Below, piece by piece: positions 23,224 through 34,747 of a stretch of 64,000 nt of DNA. The stretch lies in the NCBI GenBank assembly GCA_033977485.1, contig CM066991.1, positions 56,973,350-57,037,349 on the forward strand, in the 5' to 3' direction. The DNA comes from Hydrangea macrophylla (Eukaryota; Streptophyta; Magnoliopsida; Cornales; Hydrangeaceae). A program made the translations under genes and the position numbers. A model generated the notes under the pieces. It ran no database searches and was not told the origin of the DNA. It was given only the letters and a program-made list of their open reading frames with translations. How positions within the stretch are numbered: the first letter of the stretch is position 1; each line of letters begins with the position of its first letter.

Positions 23224-24387
23224 ATGGCCGAAGAGAGAAACAACGAAGAAATGTCCGGTTTAAGGGTATTAGTCGAACAGCAAGCGGAACAGATGAGAAG
23301 ACAGGCCGAGAACATGAACCGCATGATGGGAATGATAGAAGAGTTGAATCGCCGACCACCACAAATGAATCCGCCTGTTATGGACCCGCCTTTGGGAGGA
23401 TGGGACGGGGATTGGTTCGACGATCAGGAAGCACAATGGAATGACGCACTAAGGGCCAACAGGGACAGAGAAAAAGATGAGAATGAGAAGCTGCTGACTG
23501 AGAAGATAGAAAAGTTGGAAAGGGTAATGCGCAAGGCTCAGGGAGTAGATACCTACCTAATGGAACTGGAAGGGTTGTATGACGGAGTACGCAAAACACT
23601 GCCAGCCGGGTTCAAAATGCCAGTTTTTGATAAGTTTGATGGCACCGGGAATCCCCGCAGTCATATCCGGATGTGCATAGGAGCTTTTCAGCCTAGCGGT
23701 CTAAGCACTACCATGATGGCCGTTCTATTTCAGCAAACCTTAACAGGAGCGGCTCTATCGTGGTACCTTACACTTGAGCCAAGCAAAACCAGAGTTTGGG
23801 AAGAAGTCGTGAAATCGTTTGTGGCCCAGTATGAGTACAATCAAGACCTGGACGTCACTGTTCGAGATCTAGAAACAACCAGGCAAGGGAACAAAGAATC
23901 GTTTGCTGAGTATCTGAGCCGATGGAGAGGGAAAGCCGCAAAAATGGTACAGAGGCCATCAGAAAAAGACCAAATCCGAATGTTAATGAAAAACCTGCAG
24001 CCAGTCTATCAAGAGAAGATGAGGTTTCAATCAATCAACACTTTTGCCGAGGTGTTCGATGTGGGAACCAGGATAGAAGACGCGATTCAAGAAGGAGTGA
24101 TCAAGGAAGAAGAACAACCAAACCGGTATCGGAGGCCCAGTTATGGATCAAATGGAGGGCATTCAGGGGGTCACTCTGGCCCCACCGATGTCAATGCACT
24201 TAGCGAGCCGGAAAGAAAATTTGATATCACCAGAAACCAGCCAAGAGGAGGAGGGGATAAGCAACCAAGAAAATTCTCAGATCTGGGAGTATCATTGTCA
24301 ACCGCTCTTGACAGGCTGTTAGCAAAGGGGCATCTCCGTCAGTTGGAACCACGACCTCTGCCAAGTCCGCTTCCGCCAAATTTCTAA
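23224..24387 (+). pseudogene. Gag of Ogre1 (N-terminal 387 codons, before a stop)
   Basis: This is the structural capsid protein of the element. The start is the first ATG of a frame that stays open through the entire polyprotein apart from two stops. Residues 1-45 are Gln/Glu/Met-rich and probably form a coiled coil, followed by a Pro-rich linker. The retrotransposon gag domain covers about residues 130-280, with FDKFDGTGNPRSHI, LTGAALSWYL, WEEVVKSFVAQY and ESFAEYLSRWRGKA, all typical of Ogre/Tat gag. The frame meets TAA at 24385-24387 but continues at once in the same frame with a CxxH...GH...C knuckle-like motif. The stop is therefore a mutation, not the natural end. Confidence 0.9.
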
Positions 24388-26802
24388 GGGGACCTCTTCT
24401 GCAAATTTCATCAGCAAAAGGGCCACTCGACGGATCGATGCATGAGGTTAAGGCATGAAATCCAAGACCTCATTGACAACAAAGTGATATCCGAACCGCC
24501 TGTCAAAGCCCCCAATGTCACCAAGAATCCTCTGCCAAACCATCGTGCCATGCCGCCGCCACGGGGCCTTTATTTCTTGGAGATAGAAGAAGCAACCTTT
24601 GATCCATCTAAGCTAATCACTAAGTCTGGGGCACCAAAAAAACCATACCTGCTGCCTAAAGACTCAACAATCTGTGCTTTGGGGGATCAGCTAAGGGAAA
24701 ATGAAATGGAAAAGTTAGATTGGTGGATCCAAGAGGGCAACAAGCAAGACGTAAGCCAGGTGGAGGATGACCTTTGGTACGAAAGCGACAAGGAAACAGA
24801 GGTGTTAGAGAGTACTTTGAAAGTTAATTCGGAAACCAATAATCTATGGATGAGAGAAGAAGTCAGTCACTTGACCCGGTCAGGCAGACACTTCAAGCCG
24901 CACGAACTAGAAGAGGATCACCCGGGGAGGGAACTGGAAAAAGGGAAAGGGAAGGTGAATGAAGAAGAAGAAGAGGATAGGGTTTTAAGGCAGATGAGGA
25001 AAACGCAAGCTAACATCACTATCTGGGGACTGCTGATCGCCTCCAAAAAACACAGGCAGGCAGTCTTGGATGCTTTGAACCAATCCGATGTCTCTATCGA
25101 TACAGCGCCGGAAGACCTCGTGGGGATGATCAATAGGATCCCAGCTCTAGCTATTACCTTCTCGTCCGACGACCTACCTCCCGGAGGGCCCGTGCATAAC
25201 AAGCCTTTGTATGTCACCGTCGAATGCTTGGGTAACACTGTGCCTGCCTGTCTGGTGGACAATGGATCAGCCTTAAACGTGTGCCCATTTCGAACTGCCA
25301 AGCGCATGGGTTTGGACGAATCAACTTTCATGCCATCTGAGCAAAGGGCGAGAGCATACGACAACACTCAGAGAACTGTCATGGGCATAATTCTCCTTCA
25401 CCTCGCTGTCGGTCCACTTGAGAAGGAGGCCGAATTTCAGGTCATCGACATTCCTGCATCCTTCAACCTGCTACTTGGAAGGCCGTGGTTAGACAGTTTG
25501 GGCGCCATACCATCGACAATCCACCAGAAGGTCAAATGTGTTTGGAAGAGCAGGGTCTGTGACATCCTCGGGGATAGCTGGGTTCGTCCGTCTGAAGCTT
25601 CATCAAGCGCACCGGTCTTAGAGTTACAGCTGCAAGAAGAGGGGACAGGTTTGGGGGGATTCGAGTTCATTAACACGCTGGAAGAGGGAAAGCTGCGAGA
25701 ATTCCTACCGCTTTATTTTGATCAGCATGCCAGTCCAGTGGTCGTAGGGATCATGAAGAAGATGGGCTTCTTTCCGGGGTTAGGATTGGGAAAGAACCTT
25801 CAAGGCCTGCCGGAGTTTCCAAGAATTCCTACTCAGACTCATACTCACGGATTGGGGTATCAGCCAATGAAGAAGGAACTAAGGGCAAAGAAGAAGGCTT
25901 TCGATGCGCCGCTAGACCCTTACCTCAAGACGCTCAATGGATACTTCGTGAAGGAAGGAGAAGACTTCCCCTTCTGTGGTTTCCCAGAGCCATGGGTGGA
26001 CCAGAAGGATAAGCGCTTAAAGCCGGGGTTCAAAATCTTTTTCTCCCAAGAATTCTCCAAACACAATGATCCGTTTCTGCAAGTGCCTGAAAAGCCTGTT
26101 ACCGTCAATGATTGGATCGGTGTACTAGAAGGACCGGTCATGCAGAATCTGTTGAGCAAGGAAGGGGTAGAAGTCGAAGGAAAAGGGAAAGAAAACAAGG
26201 GTTTGGAGGTCAAGGTCGAGGAAGGAAATGTTGAAGATGTGCTGGAAGAGGATGCGCTGGAAGAAGAGCTGGAATTAGAAGAGGGAGAGAAGATAGACAC
26301 CGGAGGACTGCCAGGCTGCATCACTATGGAGCTCAAGCAAGGAGCCAACAAGGAGTGGGTCTTTGAGTCTAGTGATAAGTATCCCCCTCACCCAGAGTCT
26401 GTAATGGCCCAAATGAGGCGTCTTACTATTGCTATGTCTGTTGTAATCACTCCTAACAAAATCAATGAAAGTATGACTGATTCTGCCTACTCGAATGCGC
26501 TTAATGAATGTGATGAATGTGATGATCATGGAATACCTAATGAATTGCAAAAGTTAATTGACAAAGAATCTGCATGTAAAATCATTGAAGACACTCTAAC
26601 GATTAATCTAGGAAATGAAGATAATCCTCAAAATGTCTTTATCGGCTCAACACTTAGCAATGAAGAAAGCAAAGAACTAATCAATCTATTAAATGAATTC
26701 AAAGATGTTTTTGCATGGTCTTATAATGATATGCCAGGTATTGATCCAAAGATAGTCCAACACCACATCCCCCTCTTTCCCAATTCGAAACCCATAAAAT
26801 AG
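24388..26802 (+). pseudogene. Gag C-terminus, protease and G-patch region of Ogre1
   Basis: In frame with gag; open from the TAA at 24387 to a TAG at 26800-26802, with an internal Met at 24442. It starts with a degenerate zinc-knuckle-like motif (FCKFHQQKGHSTDRC). The aspartic protease active site reads LVDNGSALNV around residue 273 counted from 24442, and GRPWLDSLGA follows; it would cut the polyprotein. A G-patch (MGFFPGLGLGKNLQGLPEFP, then GLGYQP) lies at about residues 438-476, as described for Ogre elements. A Glu-rich tract follows near 26180-26300. The segment ends in a linker (FKDVFAWSYNDMPGIDP) that normally leads into RT. Confidence 0.9.
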
Positions 26803-26805
26803 AAA

Positions 26806-29800
26806 TTGAGGCGAATGAGGCCAGAATGGGCACTTAAAGTAAAAGAGGAGGTTGAAAAGCAACTAAAGGCTGGATTCTTGATGGTCACCGAGTATCCAGA
26901 ATGGATTGCCAACATTGTACCTGTTCCAAAGAAGGATGGTCGTGTTAGGGTTTGCGTTGACTTTCGAGATTTAAACAAGGCAAGCCCTAAAGACGATTTC
27001 CCATTACCCCACATCGATGTGTTGGTTGATAACACTACGGGACATGAGCTTCTATCTTTCATGGATGGATTCTCCGGGTATAATCAAATCCTCATGGCAC
27101 CCGAGGATAGGGAGAAAACCACATTCATCACTCCATGGGGGACATATTGCTATAGGGTTATGCCATTCGGACTCAAGAATACAGGTGCGACCTATCAGAG
27201 GGCTGCCACCACTTTACTGCACGACATGATCCACAAGGAGGTGGAAGTGTATGTGGACGATATGATTGTGAAGTCCAAAGAGAGGGGAGGGCACCTAGAG
27301 GCTTTGAGAAAATTCTTTGGGAGATTGAGAGAGTTTAAGATGAGGCTAAACCCGCAGAAATGTACCTTCGGAGTTACCACAGGGAAGTTGTTAGGGTTCC
27401 TTATTACCCAAAGGGGGATCGAAGTAGACCCAGCCAAGATAAAAGCCATAACCGAAATGAACCCGCCAAAAAGTGAGAAAGAACTGAGAGGGTTCTTAGG
27501 GAGAATACAGTTCATCAGCCGCTTCATCTCCAAATTCACTTTGACCTGTGATCCATTGTTCAAACTGCTTAGAAAAGGAGAAAAATTCAAATGGGACGCC
27601 CTTTGCCAACGAGCCATCAACAAAATCAAAACCTACCTCCAGAACCCCCCTGTCCTATCACCACCATCACCCGGGAAACCATTGTTGCTTTATCTCTCCG
27701 TATTCGAAGATTCGATGGGATGTATGTTGGCCCAAGAAGGAGAAGAGGGGCACGTGGAAAAGGCCATTTATTACTTGAGCAAGAGAATGATCGGATACGA
27801 GTTGAAGTATTCGCCCTTGGAAAAAGCCTGTTGGGCCTTAGTCTGGTGTACCCGTCGCCTTCGCCACTACATGCTAGCATTCCCTGTGATCTTGATATCC
27901 CGAATGGACCCACTAAAATACCTATTCGAAAAACCCGTCTTGACCAGTAGGATTTCCCGTTGGACCATGATGCTGGTTGAATTCGATATCAAATATGTCA
28001 CTGCTAAGTCCGTGAAAGGGAGGGCTGTCGCCGAGTTTTTAGCCGATCTCGCTGTGGAATCCGAGGACGAAGGAGAATTCAAGTTCCCAGATGAGGGAAT
28101 ATTGGAGGTGAAGGAGGAGTTGTGGAAAATGTACTTTGATGGAGCAGCCAACCAATTAGGTTACAGGGTCGGAATCATTCTCATAGCACCCGATGGGACC
28201 CCTACCCCATTAGCTGTCAAACTCAAATACAACTCGACCAACAATACCGCGGAGTACGAAGCCTGCATAATTGGGATGGAAGCGGCCTTGGCTTTGAAAG
28301 TCAGACGGATTAATGTCTTCGGAGATTCCAATTTGATCATATCCCAGGTCCGAGGAGATTGGAAAGTAAAGCATGAGAAACTGAGACCTTACCATGATTA
28401 CCTGGAAAGTCTGAAAGCGCAATTTCAAAAGATTTCTTTTTACTACCTCCCTCGTGAAGAAAACCAATTAGCCGACTCATTGGCTACCTTGGCCTCGATG
28501 ATCCAAATCCCCTCCAAAACTACCATGATCCCGCTATCCATAGAAGTAAGGAAACAACCATCATTTGAAATGGTCGCGGCCGTGGAAGACGAAGAAGAAG
28601 TACCATGGTATGAGGATGTGTGGAAGTTCATTAAAGAAGGAGAGTACCCCGAGGGAGCCTCAGAAAAGGATAGAAAGGCAATTCGGCGGTTCGCCGCTCA
28701 ATTTGTGATCTATGCAGGTAAGTTATGGAAGAAATCCTACACCGGGTACAATCTAGAGTGCCTATATGGAAGGGAAGCTAAGAGAATGATGGAAGAAATT
28801 CATGGGGGAGTGTGTGGGTCCCACATGAATGGGCACATGCTAGCAAAAAAGATTATCCGACAGGGATACTATTGGACAACCTTGGACAAAGACTGTTGTG
28901 AGTATGTTAGAAGGTGTCACAAAGGCCAGATTCATGCAAATCTAATGCACACCCCGCCGTCACAACTCTATAGCATGACCACCCCTTGGCCGTTTTCCGT
29001 ATGGGGGATCGATATCATTGGTGAGATAGTTCCGAGGGCTTCCAATGGGCACCGGTACATAATCGTGGCAATTGACTATTTCACGAAGTGGGTAGAGGCA
29101 GCCTCGTACGCAACCCTGAAAGCCAAGGACGTGGTGAGCTTCATCGAGAAGAACATAATCTGTAGATATGGGGTCCCGAACAAATTCATCTCTGATCACG
29201 GCAGTCATTTCCAAGGAGAGGTCATCCCGCTCCTAGAAAAGTATAAGATCACCCGTCATCAATCATCCCCATATAGGCCTCAAACAAATGGAGCGGTGGA
29301 AGCGGCAAATAAGAATGTTAAAGCAATCTTGGGGAAAACAACAGATACGTATAAAGATTGGCACGAGAAGCTGCCATTTGCCTTGTGGGGGTACCGGACC
29401 TCGGTCAGAGCTTCAACAGGTGCTACGCCATACTCATTGGTCTACGGAATGGAGGCGGTCCTCCCAATTGAGGTAGAAATACCCTCTCTCAGGGTCTTGG
29501 CAGAGTGCGAAGTAACCAAATCAGAATGGGTACAAGGAAGGTATGAGGAGTTGATGTTACTCAACGAGAAGAGGCTGGCTGCGATCAACCAAACTCGGGG
29601 GTACCAGAAGAGGATAGCCCGTGCTTTCAACAAAAAAGTCCGCCCAAGGAAACTTGCGGAGGGTGACCTTGTCCTCAAAGAACTGAAAGTGCCTGTTTAT
29701 GACCCCAGAGGAAAATTCAAACCCAACTGGGTCGGGTCGTACATCATTAAGACTCTCCTTTCCGGAGGAGCGGCTTATCTCATAGACCTAGACGGGGTTG

Positions 29801-29850
29801 AATTTAAACAACCAATTAACCTCGATCGCCTCAAAAAGTATTTTGCTTGA
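26806..29850 (+). pseudogene. Pol of Ogre1: RT, two RNase H domains and integrase
   Basis: This frame copies the RNA into DNA and inserts it. It is in frame with the upstream part; the TAG at 26800 stands where relatives have Gln. RT covers about residues 1-230, with DFRDLNKASPKDDFPLP and the catalytic YVDD at 149-152. A first RNase H follows (LLLYLSVFEDSMG to DPLKYLFEKP), then a second, active-looking one from residue 440 (YFDGAANQLG, Asp445; GDSNLIISQV), a Tat/Ogre hallmark. Integrase has His666/His677 and Cys704, but the second zinc Cys is Gly707 (CHKG). Its catalytic triad Asp736, Asp797 and Glu832 is complete. No chromodomain is present. The stop at 29850 fits the natural end. Confidence 0.92.
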
Positions 29851-30648
29851 AACCTTTCTTTTCAAAGCCTCCTACCTTGATGAACTACGCTTGACCTGAT
29901 TCCCGCTAGGGGATACGTAGGCAACCTACTCGGTTCGGTCATTTAAAATAAAACCGCCTGAGCGGCATTTTTCTTCAAGCCTTAAACCGAACTACTTGGG
30001 ACCTGACGCCCACTCGGGGATAAATAGGCGGGCTCTCCAAAGCCCTCGGTCCACTCGAAAAAAAAAAAAGTGCTAAACTAGGGGCAAACTGGTGTTTGCC
30101 CAGAACTACTTCGAAGCCCCAAAGCCAGGGGCAAACTTCGTTTGCTAGCCGAAGAACCCAGATATCTGTCTGAAACCCGTCTTTGGATCTCCTGGCTATC
30201 AAGATACGTACTATAAAGAAACAAATAAGAGTTCATGGTATAGAAAGAATAAAGTCTAAAGCAAATTCAAAGCAAGGTAGAGAGCCGAGAAAAGACGTTT
30301 GAAAGGAGAATTCTTCATAAAAGATTAATTGAAGGGGAGGAACACTTTGATTGAACATGTTAACTTTCCTAAAAGATAACAACACTTTTTGAAGAGAAAA
30401 ATAAGGAAAATCACATTCAAAAGCGTAAACAAAGAGTAGACAGGGTCTGTCAGAAAGTTTTGTAAAATAGTAATCTTTTCCCTGTTTTCGTCTACTTTAT
30501 TATGCATGTGTCCGTCAAGTTCTCCTCGCAACCAAGGCTTGGATCTCTAGGAGATATTCGGTAGTAGTCACAGTCAGAGTCGCAGTCAGATCAGGAATCC
30601 TTGGAAAAGGAGTAGCCATTCTGCTGGGCCAAGCCTCCATGAAAGCCT
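29851..30648 (+). other. Spacer after pol of Ogre1
   Basis: About 800 bases without a gene. It holds a GAACTACGCTTGACCTGAT...GGGATACGTAGGCAAC motif (29882-29925) that recurs at 34540-34580 near the 3' LTR, plus two AGGGGCAAAC words (30081-30090 and 30126-30135) identical to the PPT core at 34737. Such repeated blocks are common in Ogre 3' spacers. Confidence 0.6.
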
Positions 30649-31616
30649 TCAAATAGAAGGACGCAAAGGGGACCCCCTGGTGAAATCAGCAGTCACAGAT
30701 TCGGTAGCATCTTGCACAAGTCCAAACTGACGGACAACTCGGTCAGGAATGTAGAAAGTCGTAGCATGTAAACCCGGCAGCCAGATGCCAGGTCGCCCAG
30801 GGAGGCATACAGCAACAGAGCGACAGATCCACGACGGACAAACCCAATAGATGTCACTAGAAGAGAGGTCCTGAAGCCAACCAAGCCACGCGTCGGCGGA
30901 CTGAAACAAGCTGTGAATCTCCATGCGATCATAAGGAAGTGACCCACGGAGATGGGAAGCATGTATGAAGAGGTCCAGACGCTCCATGAGCCAAATTTGT
31001 AAGACAAAAGGTGCCCCAGCGGATAACATGACTCCAGTAGCATGAGCATGGCCCAATCCAATCAGAGTTTCACAAGGATTAGCATAACAACACTTTTCAT
31101 CTCTCGCAAACCACAGGCGATGGGTATGAGAGTGTCCAAAGATGATCGAAAGAGAAAGTAAGAGAGCATAGCAATCGACAAGGCACTACGTCAAATGATC
31201 TGATACTCACCATTGTAAGGGTCCCCTATGGGAGCATAAACAGAAGAAAGGCGCTCAAAGTCGATTTGCCTGTCATGAACAAAAGAGCTCACCGCATTCC
31301 GAGACATGTGGAGAAGGGTGGCTAAGTCCCGAACATACCCGGCCTGAATCTGAGGAACCATCAATTCAGCAGAAGGATCCGTGTGGAGAATGGCGCTAAA
31401 CTCCTCAAATAAGGGGCAAATCTCCTGAGAGCCGAAACGAAAGACATTGAGAGCAGGATTCCAACATTGGACGGCGGCGCGAAGTAGATCCTCATTTAGA
31501 TTCATCTGTTGGAAAGAGAAGAGATTGTTTAGTCTGAAGCACTCAAAATTGAGCTTGTCAATGCCAGAGAGAGTATCCATCCATGGGAAGAGGATTTGAG
31601 AATTAATGGGGGCCAT
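30649..31616 (-). pseudogene. Antisense DUF7745-like gene in the Ogre1 spacer
   Basis: Opposite to pol. Exon 1 starts at the ATG 31616 (MAPINSQILF) and contains DLLRAAVQCWNPALNVFRFG and CPLFEEFSAIL, which I recognise as the conserved start of the plant DUF7745 family. It probably ends at a GTGAGT donor at 31210. A second open segment (about 31165-30649) carries FVLQIWLMERL, DAWLGWLQDLSSSDIYWVCPSW and VRQFGLVQDA, matching the later part of that family. A phase-consistent acceptor for exon 2 was not found, so splicing is unresolved or a base was lost. The biochemical role of the family is unknown; members are often found with transposons. A TATA box and GC-rich repeats lie upstream. Confidence 0.55.
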
Positions 31617-31671
31617 TTGGAGAGAAAATGAGAAGAAATGAGAAGTGTTTTGCGGAACTTTGAGAATGAAG

Positions 31672-31683
31672 GGATATAAATAG
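31672..31683 (-). promoter_or_regulatory. TATA box of the antisense DUF7745-like gene
   Basis: CTATTTATATCC on the minus strand, about 56-67 bases before the ATG at 31616. It lies just downstream, in the sense of this gene, of the GC-rich repeats at 31704-31830. Confidence 0.5.
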
Positions 31684-31703
31684 AAGAATAAGGCTGTCTA
31701 CCT

Positions 31704-31830
31704 ACCCGCGGCACTCGATAAAGTGCGGCGGCACTAGATGAGGTGCCGCACGGCAGTCAGTGAATGCCGTTGCGGCACTTACTGACTGCCGTTGCGGCTC
31801 TCACCAAGTGCCGCGGAGACCTAACCGAGT
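31704..31830. promoter_or_regulatory. LTR-like GTGCCGC module upstream of the antisense gene
   Basis: This block shares GTGCCGCACGGCAGTCA and TCACCAAGTGCCGC with 19400-19460 of the Ogre1 LTR and has the same alternation of GTGCCGC and GCGGCAC words. In both places it lies directly upstream of a TATA box, here in the antisense direction. Confidence 0.6.
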
Positions 31831-31849
31831 GGCGTTCTGAGTTTTTCAT

Positions 31850-32245
31850 TGGCCAGGATCTATTTGTAACACGATCAGCCCACCTGCAAACAGAAAACTA
31901 ATTGAGAAGCAATAAAACGTGTGCATCATGCAGCACGTACAAATACATTCATTCATTCATTCATTTCATTTATTTGTACATTCCAAAAGATAAAAGAAAC
32001 AAGAGCATTCAAAGATAAAAATAAAGACGGGATCAAGCCATGATCCCACATACGGCAAAATTGGACCAAGCTATGGTCACACATACGGTGAAAAGCAATA
32101 ATGTAATAATAAAAGTATTAGGAATGCCTATCCTACCAACTATCAGGGAGCAACTATCAAGATAAAGCATATGTGTATATATACAGTCATCCACCAAAAT
32201 AAAAATCCTCTAAAAAAAAAAACAACAAAAATGATAAAAGCAGGA
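31850..32245. other. Spacer between the two antisense genes of Ogre1
   Basis: About 400 bases of AT-rich sequence with a short ATTC run (31947-31966) and an A-rich run near 32213. It would hold the 3' UTR of the PMD gene and the distal promoter of the DUF7745-like gene; no other feature is seen. Confidence 0.5.
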
Positions 32246-34225
32246 TCAGCTCCGACCCCGACCCCGGCCGCGAGTCTGACGAGTCGTGCGCCTAAGAGGC
32301 TCCTCCTCTGACTCGGTCCCGCTGCCTCCACCACTCTCTCCACGTCCGCTGCCTTAGCCTCTGCCACCACTAGTGCCCTCGCCGCCGCCTCCGCCACGCC
32401 CAGCACCGCTACCTCCGGGGGCATCGCTGAGAGAGATGCCAAACTGCTGAAGCCGCTGCTGAAGCTGACCCACCTGCTGAGATAGGACTCTGTTCTCCTC
32501 CATCTGGAAGAGAAGGGATGAGTCCAGAAAAGTGTTGAAAAGACATTTGGAATACTAAGAATATGGAAAGGGTAGAAGATCATACCTGGGCCCTCAACTG
32601 AACCGCAGCAGTCGCCCGAGCTCCCTTAGCCTGAAAACAAGAACCAGGAATAAAGATTAGTAAAAAAGAGGTACAATCCCAGTCAAAAGTAGGAGTGGGG
32701 ATGAATTTCTTACCATCCACTCTCGCCTGAGAACCCACTGTCGCACGCTATGGGCATACGCCAGGCCCTCCTCCGCGTAAGCACGCGGGACGACGTCATA
32801 GTGTAGAGGTATAGTGGGAGCACCATGTGAAAGTCGAGGGATCGTCGTCACGTGGGGCTCACCAAATGAGACGGTCGACATAGCCCAGTCCCACTCGGGC
32901 AAGGCAGGAGGTCGAACCGCCGCAGGAACAGGCTGCAAACAAAAATGAAACACGAATGAAGAATAAAAGGAGAACTCATGGAAATAATAAAGGAATCATT
33001 TACTCACCCGAGTCACTTCCATCAGAGGGAAGTTCGGCATCAGCTTGGCTGCACGGAAGGCCGCATATCCGTCAGGGTCGTCCAAGAAACCGTGGATACC
33101 GAAGCCAGCTCGAGCAGCCGTGAACTCGCTGCCCTGGAGCTTATCTGTGGCCCTCATAGAGTCGGGAGGAGGGAACGGCACAAAGAATCTGGGGGCCGCC
33201 AGTGACTGCCTGGTCACCCTCTCTCCCAGATACCACGCCTGGCCCTCTGGCCCACATAGAAGTCGCCTCGTCGGGTCATACCCGGCCGACTCTCGAATCC
33301 CCACGTGAGCCTCAGGTAGCACCCTGAGCCACGGCTGCCAGTGTACATGCTCCTCCCGTAGGTTCGTCAGGAAGTTTCTGAACGAAACAAAGTCATGAGC
33401 TCCGGTCTTCCGCCCAACCCTGTCCTTCGCCCATTTTAGCCCCTGAGGCATGACGAGGGCGTCAGCGTCGCGTGTCACTGGAGACATCATGCAAAAATAC
33501 TCGTGGGACCAGATCTGCGATAATAAAATAAGGGGGTTAGTTTCTCAAAATTGAATAAATTTCTAAAAGCATAAAAAGGGCAATGAAACGTGAAAATATA
33601 CCTCCCACGCTCTCCAATACCCGCTGGTAGCAGCCGACCTGTCCCGAGAGATGGCACTCATATGCCTGTACAGGATAGATAACCCTGCACCAGCCCAATC
33701 AAATTCAGCGACCCGGTCCAGACGCTCCAGCGACGCCACCAAGGAAGCAGAAATCCGGTCACCCTTGGTGCTCAACAAGGAGCACCCCAGCATGTACATC
33801 AAGAAGCCTCGGGCCATCTGCTCGTCAGTAAAGCCGGGTTTCCCCCGGAAGGTATCCATAAACCACCGGGCCGTGACCAAGGCCTCCTCCGGAACCATCC
33901 CTAACAACGGCTCCATCTGGTCCTACTCCTGGTCCGTCAAATACCTCAGAGGCTCTCCGCCAAAGGCGATCCCTGTGATCATGGAGAAGTCCAATGGCGT
34001 CAACGTCATCTCGCCGAATGAAAAGTGAAAAGTACTCGTGGTATCCCACCACCGCTCAGCCAATGCATGCATCTGCTGTAGGTCGTTGGAGCTCTTCGTC
34101 AAGAGTTTGACGAAGTCCCCAAACCCTGCTGCGTCAATAAGCCCCTGTATGGTCTCACTCAACTCCGTATACCACTCGTGGCCATGAGCAAGGCTGCCAT
34201 GACCCTTTAGCACCTTCGGCTGCAG
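32246..34225 (-). pseudogene. Antisense plant mobile domain (PMD) gene with five visible exons
   Basis: Five exons with GT...AG borders and introns of 75-87 bases lie at 34225-33602, 33514-33008, 32932-32714, 32630-32586 and 32503-32246. Every visible exon is a multiple of three and all junctions are in phase 0. Exon 1 encodes LAERWWDTTSTFHFSFGEMT, LTPLDFSMITGI and ARGFLMYMLGC, the aminotransferase-like plant mobile domain known from MAIN/MAIL proteins. The YWRAWE/IWSHEYF junction is also typical. The last exon has a Gln-rich coiled-coil start and a Gly/Arg-rich tail (RGRGRGRS). There are two in-frame stops, TAG at 33923-33925 and TAA at 32354-32356. A first exon with the start codon was not found. 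PMD proteins act in silencing and meristem maintenance; here the gene is transposon cargo. Confidence 0.8.
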
Positions 34226-34730
34226 CTGCAAGAAAGAATAAAAGGTTTGTTGTTAGGGAGTGGACAAAGAAGAAAGCAACAATAGTGAATAAATAATAAA
34301 TAAAGGATAGATGTTCGGAAAATTCAAGCATAACATTCATTTTTCTTATTTTATTTTCTATTTATTTTTTTATAAAGAATTTTCGAAGTTCAAAATGCGT
34401 AAGGGAGACATGATGAGCATGACATTTGTACAACCGGTTCAATTCAGAAAGAACCATGGCATGGCATTTGCATCACGATTGGATAGGTGCATTCATCCGT
34501 GTGACTACTTGCGTTTGTGTGTGTTCGGCCCCCGTGTTTGAACTACGCTTTGGTCTGATTCACGATGGGATACGTAGGCAACTCGCCATCGAGCACGACC
34601 AACATGAACCGTCCATACAAGCCGATTTTTGCAACGCATTTTTTTTACCTAAATTTGACAGTCTGGTCAAAGGCTTGTCTTCACACAGGCTTTGATATTC
34701 ACTTATGGGATGCGTTGCCCCACAAGCTCT
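34226..34730. other. Spacer between the PMD gene and the PPT of Ogre1
   Basis: About 500 bases where the missing first PMD exon and promoter would be expected. Only the second copy of the GATACGTAGGCAAC motif (34565-34585) is recognised. No ATG exon joining 34225 in phase is evident. Confidence 0.5.
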
Positions 34731-34731
34731 G

Positions 34732-34747
34732 TCAAAGAGGGGCAAAC
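34732..34747 (+). other. Polypurine tract of Ogre1
   Basis: Purine-rich AAAGAGGGGCAAAC directly precedes TGTAGACACC of the 3' LTR, the place where plus-strand DNA synthesis is primed. Confidence 0.8.

Noticed and set aside
32978..34028. Plus-strand ORFs opposite the PMD exons
   Set aside because: Shadows of the GC-rich PMD coding sequence; no domain and inconsistent with the splice-supported minus-strand gene.
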